From UMGS755 sp045590535 (lineage in GTDB: Bacteria > Bacillota > Clostridia > UBA1381 > UBA9506), in NCBI GenBank assembly GCA_045590535.1, contig JAZNRE010000040.1:1-25522 (forward strand): a stretch of DNA of 25,522 nt, written 5' to 3'. The stretch's first letter is position 1. Every line of letters begins with the position of its first letter. The notes under the pieces were generated by a model that was not told where the DNA came from, did no database searches, and saw only the letters and a list, made by a program, of their open reading frames with translations. The position numbers and the translations under genes are program-made. Below are positions 8,097 to 13,819 of the stretch, piece by piece.

Positions 8097-9479
8097 TTAT
8101 ACCATCTCTTCAGGGCGAAAAACTTCATCAAATTTCTCTTCTGTCAAAAAGCCCAAGGCAATGCAGGCTTCTTTTAGAGAGATGTTTTCCTGATAGGCTT
8201 TTTTTGCGGTTTTAGCCGCATTTTCATAACCAATATAGGGGTTTAATGCTGTTACAAGCATTAAAGAATTATGCAGGTTGTGATACATTTTTTCACGATT
8301 GGCACGAATGCCCACAGCACAGTTTTTGTTAAACGAAACAATGGCCTCGGCCATGAGTCTTGCCGATTGCAAGAAATTATAGGCACAAACCGGCATGAAA
8401 ACATTTAGCTCAAAATTGCCCTGGGATGCCGCCATGCCCACCGCCATATCGTTGCCCATAACCTGCACGCAGACCATGGTCACAGCTTCACATTGTGTGG
8501 GGTTAACCTTACCAGGCATAATGGATGAGCCCGGCTCGTTTTCAGGGATGAAAATTTCACCCAATCCGTCCCGGGGGCCGGAAGCCAGCCAACGGATATC
8601 ATTGGCTATTTTCATCATGTCGCAAGCCAGCGCTTTAATGGCGCCATGGGCAAAAACCAGCTCATCCTTTGAGGTCAGAGCGTGGAATTTATTTTCGGCG
8701 GTTACAAAGGGTTTGTCTGTGATGGCTGCCACATGCTTCGCAACCACAGGGCCAAATTCTTTGGGTGCATTCAAACCCGTGCCCACAGCTGTGCCGCCCA
8801 GAGCCAGTTCATATAAAGGCTCTGTAGCTCGTTTTATAAGCTCAACATCTTTTGCAAGGCTCCCCCGCCAGCCGCTGATTTCCTGGCTGAAGGTGATAGG
8901 CGTTGCATCTTGCAGATGGGTTCTGCCACTTTTTACAATACCTTCGTTTTCTTTTTCAAGGCGACGAAAGGTTTCAATCAATTCAGAAACCGCCGGCAAC
9001 AGCTTATCCTCCAAAGCTAAAACTGCCGCAATGTGCATGGCTGTGGGAAAAGTATCGTTTGAGGATTGGCTCATGTTCACATCGTCGTTAGGATGCAAAA
9101 GCTTTTCTTTTAAAATCTCATTGCCCCGGTTGGCTATCACCTCATTGGCGTTCATGTTGGACTGGGTGCCCGAGCCGGTTTGCCACACAACCAAGGGAAA
9201 ATGGTCACCAAGAGCCCCTGCCATCACCTCGTCACAGGCTTTTACAATAGCATCTTTTTTGCTGCCACTCATCTTTTCCGGCTTAAGCTCGTGGTTGGCA
9301 AGAGCCGCTGCTTTTTTCAGCACGCCAAAAGCATATATAATTTCGGCAGGCATGGTTTCAATACCTGCACCGATTTCAAAATTTTCACGGCTTCTTTGGG
9401 TTTGCGCTCCCCACAGTTTGTGGGCAGGAACCCGAATCTCACCCATAGAGTCGTGTTCAATTCTATATTCCACAAGCAT
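8097..9479 (-). CDS. fumC: Class II fumarate hydratase
   Basis: This iron-independent fumarase interconverts fumarate and L-malate in the cytoplasm. The 460 residues match the FumC length. Signature regions are TGSGTQSNMNANEV (residues 101-114), MSQSSNDTFPTAMH (136-149), SGRTHLQDATP (184-194, with catalytic His188) and the flexible loop GSSIMPGKVNP (317-327, with the catalytic serine). RTHLQDATP and TQSNMN separate it from aspartase, which usually has RTQLQDAVP. The ATG at 9479 has AAAGGA 6 bases upstream. It is a single-gene unit with its own promoter (9518-9546) and terminator (7995-8034). Confidence 0.96.
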   Translation of the reverse strand: MLVEYRIEHDSMGEIRVPAHKLWGAQTQRSRENFEIGAGIETMPAEIIYAFGVLKKAAALANHELKPEKMSGSKKDAIVKACDEVMAGALGDHFPLVVWQTGSGTQSNMNANEVIANRGNEILKEKLLHPNDDVNMSQSSNDTFPTAMHIAAVLALEDKLLPAVSELIETFRRLEKENEGIVKSGRTHLQDATPITFSQEISGWRGSLAKDVELIKRATEPLYELALGGTAVGTGLNAPKEFGPVVAKHVAAITDKPFVTAENKFHALTSKDELVFAHGAIKALACDMMKIANDIRWLASGPRDGLGEIFIPENEPGSSIMPGKVNPTQCEAVTMVCVQVMGNDMAVGMAASQGNFELNVFMPVCAYNFLQSARLMAEAIVSFNKNCAVGIRANREKMYHNLHNSLMLVTALNPYIGYENAAKTAKKAYQENISLKEACIALGFLTEEKFDEVFRPEEMV

Positions 9480-9517
9480 TCATCCTTTCCCTTATGTCTA
9501 AAATGATTGTTTGTATT

Positions 9518-9546
9518 ATTTTACCGCATTTTTGAAAAATCGTCAA
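9518..9546 (-). promoter_or_regulatory. Promoter of fumC
   Basis: On the minus strand, TTGACG (9541-9546), a 17-base spacer and TAAAAT (9518-9523) form a good sigma-A promoter. It begins just after the purC terminator and leaves a short leader before fumC. Confidence 0.75.
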
Positions 9547-9564
9547 CGCCCTAGCCAAGTTTTT

Positions 9565-9605
9565 AAATTAAAAAGCAGGCAGCCCATACACCACGGGCCG
9601 CCTGC
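9565..9605 (-). terminator. Terminator of purC
   Basis: Arms GCAGGCAGCCC (9575-9585) and GGGCCGCCTGC (9595-9605) pair with a single mismatch around a 9-base loop. On the minus strand the stem is followed by a U tract (GCTTTTTAATTTAAAA). It starts 14 bases after the purC stop. Confidence 0.85.
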
Positions 9606-9619
9606 CTATATGTTCTTGA

Positions 9620-10303
9620 TTAGCGATTCAGAATCATTTCGGTAAGGTCAACGGGGTTAACGATTTCGCTGCCCTTATAAACACGCATGTTACCGGAAGC
9701 AATTTCGTCAATCAAAATAACTTCATCGCCGTTGTAACCAAACTCAAATTTAATATCCCACAGGTCAAGACCAATGGTTTTTAAATCGTCTGCCACGATT
9801 TTGGTGATTTTCAGGGTTTGCTCTTTCATGCTCTTAAACATGTCTTCGCTCATAACGCCTAAAGCAGCCAAACCTTCGCCGGTTACTAAAGGATCGCCCT
9901 TTTCGTCGTTTTTAAAGGTGCACTCAACATAGCCACCCTCTAAAACAGTGCCGTCTTCAATATATTCACCATAGCGGCGGATAAAGCTGCCGGTTGCAAC
10001 CAAACGGCAAATAACTTCAAGACCGTGACCAAACACCTTGCCGGGGAGCACTTCCATGGTGGCATCATCAACATTAGCGCTCACATAATGGGTTTTAATG
10101 CCTGCCTTTTTCAATAAATCAAAATAATAAACAGAGGTTCTAAGATTCGCCTTGCCAATGCCTTCGATTTGCAGACCTACAGAGTTTTCACCCGGGTCAA
10201 ACACACCGTCTTTGCCGGTACAATCATCTTTAAACTTAAGCAATACATTGCCGTTTTCAAGGCTGAATACATCCTTTGTTTTTCCTTCGTAAATCTTTTT
10301 CAT
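9620..10303 (-). CDS. purC: Phosphoribosylaminoimidazole-succinocarboxamide synthase
   Basis: SAICAR synthase joins aspartate to CAIR using ATP in de novo purine synthesis. The 227 residues match the short bacterial PurC. The N-terminal EGKTKDVF loop, LLKFKDDCTGKDG (residues about 22-34), the EVICRLVATGSFIRRYG segment, and the C-terminal DLWDIKFEFG and LIDEIASGNMRVYKG are all family hallmarks. It has a strong AGGAGG 7 bases before the ATG. It stands apart from other purine genes, with its own consensus promoter and a 97-base leader carrying a hairpin. No guanine-riboswitch core, ZTP motif or PurBox was recognised in that leader. Confidence 0.97.
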   Translation of the reverse strand: MKKIYEGKTKDVFSLENGNVLLKFKDDCTGKDGVFDPGENSVGLQIEGIGKANLRTSVYYFDLLKKAGIKTHYVSANVDDATMEVLPGKVFGHGLEVICRLVATGSFIRRYGEYIEDGTVLEGGYVECTFKNDEKGDPLVTGEGLAALGVMSEDMFKSMKEQTLKITKIVADDLKTIGLDLWDIKFEFGYNGDEVILIDEIASGNMRVYKGSEIVNPVDLTEMILNR

Positions 10304-10363
10304 TGCGGTTTCCTCCTAAAATTTTATTGGTTACCTCTACAGGCATTTTTAACTCTATTAAAA

Positions 10364-10395
10364 CCAAAGGAGCACGGCTTTGCCCCTTATTTTGG
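10364..10395 (-). promoter_or_regulatory. Leader hairpin upstream of purC, possible attenuator
   Basis: In the minus-strand leader, AAGGGGCA (10388-10381) pairs with UGCUCCUU (10374-10367) around an AAGCCG loop, with one G-U pair. Outer CCA/UGG bases can extend it, and UGGUUUUAAU follows. The U tract is short, so calling it an attenuator is tentative. Confidence 0.35.
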
Positions 10396-10406
10396 CCTAC
10401 TAAAAT

Positions 10407-10435
10407 ATTGTATACAAATTATTGACACTTGTCAA
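10407..10435 (-). promoter_or_regulatory. Consensus promoter of purC
   Basis: On the minus strand, TTGACA (10430-10435), a 17-base spacer and TACAAT (10407-10412) form an almost perfect sigma-A promoter. Its predicted start near 10400 gives a leader of about 97 bases. Confidence 0.85.
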
Positions 10436-10571
10436 GAATTTTATTGCCCTCTTTGATAATATTCTGCATTTTTTGAGGTTCCTTTTTCTTATTTGATGCA
10501 TTATATATAATGTGCTGAAAAAAAGCTTGTCGAATTTTCTTTTTTTATGACAGTTAAACACACTAAATTGT
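10436..10571. other. AT-rich divergent intergenic region between purC and the antiporter gene
   Basis: This stretch lies between two divergent promoters (purC at 10407-10435, antiporter at 10572-10600). It has no credible ORF and no RNA gene that I recognise. The only clear element is a 14-base perfect palindrome, CATTATATATAATG at 10499-10512, which could be a regulator site or simply AT-rich chance. Confidence 0.5.
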
Positions 10572-10600
10572 TTGACTTTAGTTTGGCAATCTGCTATAAT
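10572..10600 (+). promoter_or_regulatory. Consensus promoter of the antiporter/CLC unit
   Basis: TTGACT (10572-10577), a 17-base spacer and TATAAT (10595-10600) form a near-perfect sigma-A promoter. The leader of about 45 bases shows no fluoride-riboswitch core. Confidence 0.85.
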
Positions 10601-10651
10601 GGTTGAGTCAAAGCGATTATCCAATAAAAGAAAAGAGGTTACATATTCAAA

Positions 10652-11953
10652 ATGAGTACACTACTTTCTGTATCCATCGCCCTGTTTGCAGGGCTTTTAA
10701 TGACAAGAGTTTTTAAGCGTTTTAAGTTACCTGCCGTAACGGCTTATCTGGTGGCAGGTGTGTTAATCGGCCCTTATTGCTTAGGCGCATTAAAGATAGA
10801 AGGCTTAGGTTTTAATTCTGCCGAATCGATGGAAAAACTTGGTTTGATTGCCGAGGTTGCCCTGGGCTTTATTGCTTTTTCAATTGGTAACGAATTTCGC
10901 ACAAGCGAATTGAAAAAAACAGGGCGGCAAGCCTTGGTTATTGGTATTGTACAGGCCTTAGTTGCCACGCTCTTTGTTGATTTAGCCCTTTACGGCCTGC
11001 ATCTTTTGATGCCTGATAAACTCTCTGTGCCCCAGCTGATTACCCTGGGTGCCATTGCAACGGCAACCGCCCCCGCTGCGACCTTAATGGTTGTTCGTCA
11101 GTATAAGGCCAAGGGCCCCCTCACCAGTCTGCTGCTTCCCATTGTTGCTTTAGACGATGCCGTTGGTCTGATTATTTTTGCCGTTTCTTTCGGCATCACA
11201 AAGTCTTTGATTGTGGGCGCCATTGACATGGTTTCCATTTTTGTGAATCCCTTGGTTGAAATTGTTTGCTCTTTGGGTTTAGGCGCTTTAATGGGCCTGC
11301 TTTTAACCTGGCTTGAAAAGCTCTTTAACTCCAACACAAACCGCCTGAACTTATCCATTGCTTTTGTATTTTTAACCGTGTCACTTTCTATGCTCGATTT
11401 TCATATCGGCGCTGTGCACATCAGCTTTTCGTCTCTCTTGGTGTGTATGATGCTGGGTACGGTATTTTGTAACACCTGCGAGCTTTCTGAAGATTTGATG
11501 GAACGGGCTGATAAATGGACTTCACCGCTTTTTGCCCTGTTTTTTGTCATCAGCGGCGCTGAGCTTGAGCTCAATGTGTTTACGGATTATGCCATTGTTG
11601 TCATTGGTGTTGTCTACATTATTTTCCGTTCTCTCGGCAAATATTTTGGCACATATGCTAGTGCAAGAGCAACAAAGTGTGAGCCTTCTACCTATAAGTA
11701 TTTAGGTATTACCCTGTTACCCCAGGCCGGCGTTGCCCTGGGCATGTGCACAACCGCTATGGCATTGGGTGCAGAGGGTCATTTGATTCGAAACATCACA
11801 TTGTTTGCCGTTCTCATTTATGAATTGTTTGGTCCTTTATTCACCAGAATGGCCTTGACAGCTGCCGGCGACATTAAGCCCATGTCTGACGATGTGAAAA
11901 ACAGAAGACAAAAGAAATTAGAGCTTGCAAAGAGCGACACTCAATGCAACTAA
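10652..11953 (+). CDS. Cation:proton antiporter, CPA2 (KefB/NapA-like) family
   Basis: This 433-residue protein of about 12 membrane segments has the start typical of CPA2 antiporters (FKRFKLPAVTAYLVAGVLIG, residues about 23-42). Other family features are the AEVALGFIAFSIGNEF region, the ATAPAATLMVVRQY stretch and ALDDAVGLIIFAVSFG. The last holds the paired-Asp ion site of this superfamily (ND or DD). The C-terminal TLLPQAGVALGM motif is also typical. There is no TrkA-N/RCK nucleotide-binding domain, unlike KefB/KefC. It probably exchanges Na+ or K+ for H+ across the cytoplasmic membrane, but the ion cannot be told from sequence. The ribosome binding site (AGAGG) is rather distant, 13 bases, from the ATG. 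A CLC-F-like gene follows. Confidence 0.88.
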   Translation: MSTLLSVSIALFAGLLMTRVFKRFKLPAVTAYLVAGVLIGPYCLGALKIEGLGFNSAESMEKLGLIAEVALGFIAFSIGNEFRTSELKKTGRQALVIGIVQALVATLFVDLALYGLHLLMPDKLSVPQLITLGAIATATAPAATLMVVRQYKAKGPLTSLLLPIVALDDAVGLIIFAVSFGITKSLIVGAIDMVSIFVNPLVEIVCSLGLGALMGLLLTWLEKLFNSNTNRLNLSIAFVFLTVSLSMLDFHIGAVHISFSSLLVCMMLGTVFCNTCELSEDLMERADKWTSPLFALFFVISGAELELNVFTDYAIVVIGVVYIIFRSLGKYFGTYASARATKCEPSTYKYLGITLLPQAGVALGMCTTAMALGAEGHLIRNITLFAVLIYELFGPLFTRMALTAAGDIKPMSDDVKNRRQKKLELAKSDTQCN

Positions 11954-11964
11954 CTAAAAACTTG

Positions 11965-11997
11965 AAAGGGATGTAATTCGGTTTACATCCCTTTTTT
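11965..11997 (+). terminator. Strong terminator-like hairpin between the antiporter and CLC genes
   Basis: A perfect 12-base stem (AAAGGGATGTAA at 11965-11976 with TTACATCCCTTT at 11983-11994) and a 6-base TTCGGT loop run directly into TTT. The CLC ribosome binding site AAGGAG starts at once (about 11998), only 14 bases before that gene's ATG. This leaves no space for another promoter. Confidence 0.85.
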
Positions 11998-12011
11998 AAG
12001 GAGAAAACATA

Positions 12012-13268
12012 ATGGAGAAGACAAAATCATTTATAAAAAATGTTGGACAATATCCCTTGACGCTCTTAAAATGGCTGGGTGTTTCTATTCTTGTCGGCAT
12101 TGCCGCCGGCTTAATCGGAAGCGTTTTTCACATTGGCATCGAGCATGTAACCGAGCTTCGCTCCAGCTGCAGTCAATTGATTTATTTGCTGCCTTTAGGC
12201 GGTTTGCTCATTACATTTTTATATAAGCTTTGCAAAAAATTCGGCAAGCTGGATACAAATCGGGTGTTAGAATCGGTAAAAACAGAAAATCAGGTACCCC
12301 TTGTTATGGCGCCGTTGATTTTTGTCAGCACCATTATCACCCATCTCTTGGGCGGTTCGGCCGGCCGAGAAGGGGCTGCTCTTCAGTTGGGCGGCAGCAT
12401 TGGTAACTCGGTGGGCAAGGTGCTTCGCCTGAATAAAAAAGATTTGCACATTGTGGTTATGGCCGGCATGAGCGGTGCCTTTTCTGCCTTGTTCGGCACG
12501 CCGCTGACGGCGGTTGTTTTTGCCCTTGAGGTGGTCACTGTGGGCATGATGCACTACGCCGCTTTGGTGCCCTGCATGTTCACCTCCATCATCGCTTTTT
12601 CTGTGGCGTCTTCTTTCTCCATTGCACCGGTTCGTTTTTCGGCCATTGTTTTTCCTGCACTGTCAGCGGGGGTTGTGCTTAAAGTTGTGATTTTGGCTCT
12701 TTTGTGTGCTTTGGTGAGCATTCTGTTTTGCCAGACCATTAAAAAAAGTGAGCATTATTTAAAGACTTATGTCCCCAACGCCTATCTGCGCACCTTGGTC
12801 GGCTCTGCCTTAATTGTTCTGTTAACCCTGATTGTAGGCACCACAGACTATAACGGTGCCGGCATGCAGGTGATTACCGAAGCCATGGGAGGCAACGCAA
12901 ACTGGGAGGCCTTTTTGCTGAAAATTCTTTTCACCGCCATCACTCTTTCGGCCGGTTTTAAAGGTGGCGAGATTGTGCCCGTCTTTTTTGTGGGCTCCAC
13001 CTTTGGTTGTGTGATGGGTCCCCTTTTGGGTCTCGACCCCGGTTTTGCGGCGGCCATCGGTTTTGTTTGTCTTTTCTGCGGCGTGGTGAATTGCCCCATC
13101 GCCTCCTTTATTTTATCCATTGAGGTGTTTGGCGCCGAAGGAATTTTGCTTTTTGCTTTGGCCTGCGCCATCAGCTATGTCATGTCCGGCTACACGGGTC
13201 TTTATACAAGCCAAAAGATATTATATTCAAAACTTGAAGCCACTTTTATTGACCAGAATACAAAATAA
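12012..13268 (+). CDS. CLC family transporter, probable fluoride/proton antiporter (CLC-F type)
   Basis: The 418-residue membrane protein has the CLC fold signatures. The gating-glutamate motif GGSAGREGAALQLGG is at residues 114-128 (Glu120). A GFKGGEIVPVFFVGSTFG segment (about 315-332) replaces the GIFAP-type loop of chloride CLCs. The usual GSGIP serine filter is absent: the equivalent region reads LDTNRVLESVK. As I recall, glutamates 118 and 318 are the functional pair in the fluoride antiporter of Enterococcus casseliflavus. Glu120 and Glu320 here keep the same spacing, which supports the CLC-F assignment. No CBS domains follow. The ATG has AAGGAG 8 bases upstream. A CLC-F would expel fluoride driven by protons. 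Chloride transport remains possible. Confidence 0.82.
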   Translation: MEKTKSFIKNVGQYPLTLLKWLGVSILVGIAAGLIGSVFHIGIEHVTELRSSCSQLIYLLPLGGLLITFLYKLCKKFGKLDTNRVLESVKTENQVPLVMAPLIFVSTIITHLLGGSAGREGAALQLGGSIGNSVGKVLRLNKKDLHIVVMAGMSGAFSALFGTPLTAVVFALEVVTVGMMHYAALVPCMFTSIIAFSVASSFSIAPVRFSAIVFPALSAGVVLKVVILALLCALVSILFCQTIKKSEHYLKTYVPNAYLRTLVGSALIVLLTLIVGTTDYNGAGMQVITEAMGGNANWEAFLLKILFTAITLSAGFKGGEIVPVFFVGSTFGCVMGPLLGLDPGFAAAIGFVCLFCGVVNCPIASFILSIEVFGAEGILLFALACAISYVMSGYTGLYTSQKILYSKLEATFIDQNTK

Positions 13269-13276
13269 GATTTTCA

Positions 13277-13317
13277 AAGTCTGTTTGCCCTTTCTTTGGC
13301 AAACAGACTTATTTTTT
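13277..13317 (+). terminator. Terminator of the antiporter/CLC unit
   Basis: A perfect 13-base stem (AAGTCTGTTTGCC at 13277-13289 with GGCAAACAGACTT at 13298-13310) has an 8-base loop and is followed by ATTTTTTG. It begins 8 bases after the CLC stop. Confidence 0.93.
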
Positions 13318-13389
13318 GTCGTTATTTTCATTCTTTTTGCAAACGCTGTCGGGTCCAGCACAATCTTTAGCAAATTTTTCAAAAAACCC

Positions 13390-13418
13390 TTGACACAGCT
13401 TGTTTCTCGTGATATAAT
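13390..13418 (+). promoter_or_regulatory. Perfect consensus promoter of the feo operon
   Basis: TTGACA (13390-13395), a 17-base spacer and TATAAT (13413-13418) give an exact sigma-A consensus promoter. The predicted start is near 13425, just before a palindromic operator. Such a strong promoter suits control by a repressor. Confidence 0.92.
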
Positions 13419-13426
13419 ACCCAATG

Positions 13427-13442
13427 GTTAGCAGAGGCTAAC
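13427..13442 (+). promoter_or_regulatory. Palindromic operator 1 (DtxR/IdeR-like) at the feo transcription start
   Basis: GTTAGC-AGAG-GCTAAC is a perfect inverted repeat with 6-base arms, covering about +2 to +18 relative to the predicted start. The same GTTAGC-N4-GCTAAC core occurs again between feoA and feoB. The TTAG...CTAA arms resemble sites of DtxR-family iron or manganese repressors. The identity of the regulator is inferred. Confidence 0.7.
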
Positions 13443-13503
13443 TGTTAAAAAAGAAATTGAAACCCCATGTGACGATTTGTATAAGACAGGAAAAAGGCAG
13501 GCG

Positions 13504-13722
13504 ATGTTTATGAACCTTATGGAAGCAACAATAGGAAAAGATTACATTATTTCTTCCATTATAACCGACGATGAAGGATTAAATTCTTTTTTGTTTTCTT
13601 TAGGATGTTATAGCGGTGAAACCATCTCTGTTATCTCTCGTCGCAAAAATAGTTGTGTTGTATCGATCAAAGATGGGCGTTACTGTATTGACCGTCAGTT
13701 AGCGGAAGCGATTTTAGTTTAG
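13504..13722 (+). CDS. feoA: FeoA domain protein, ferrous iron transport
   Basis: This 72-residue SH3-like protein has the FeoA layout: MNLMEATIGKDYIISSI at the start, GLNSFLFSLGCYSGETISVI in the middle, and CVVSIKDGRYCIDRQLAEAILV at the end, matching the usual R-x8-G-x3-G-x2-I/V pattern of the family in loose form. FeoA is a cytoplasmic partner of FeoB. The frame is open to a TTG at 13477, but the ATG at 13504 has AAGG about 8 bases upstream and gives the normal FeoA size. An ATG at 13510 is also possible. It lies between two copies of the putative iron operator and 97 bases before feoB. Confidence 0.9.
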   Translation: MFMNLMEATIGKDYIISSIITDDEGLNSFLFSLGCYSGETISVISRRKNSCVVSIKDGRYCIDRQLAEAILV

Positions 13723-13749
13723 TTATCTTTATGAAGTCTTTTATTTTTG

Positions 13750-13779
13750 CATTTGAGTTAGCAGGCGCTAACTCAAATG
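13750..13779 (+). promoter_or_regulatory. Palindromic operator 2 / stable hairpin between feoA and feoB
   Basis: An inverted repeat with perfect 13-base arms (13750-13762 and 13767-13779) surrounds AGGC. Its centre GAGTTAGC-AGGC-GCTAACTC contains the same core as operator 1. No U tract follows on either strand, so it is not an intrinsic terminator. No clear promoter was found beside it. It may bind the same repressor or act in the mRNA as a stability or translation element. Confidence 0.65.
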
Positions 13780-13819
13780 TGTCTGTTAAATAGCCCTAAT
13801 AAAACAAGGAGGAATACAC

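Noticed and set aside
8395..9501. 368-codon plus-strand open frame
   Set aside because: It lies antisense to fumC, whose protein carries all family motifs. The frame is a by-product of fumC codon usage, with no ribosome binding site or recognisable domain.
10600..10651. Fluoride riboswitch before the antiporter gene
   Set aside because: The short leader lacks the conserved GGNGATGG and GCTGATGACTCCT-type elements.
13477..13503. TTG start for feoA
   Set aside because: There is no ribosome binding site before it, and it would add nine residues not typical of FeoA. The ATG at 13504 is better placed.
13750..13779. Intrinsic terminator between feoA and feoB
   Set aside because: The stem is very strong but no T run follows on either strand, and its core matches the operator at the feoA promoter.
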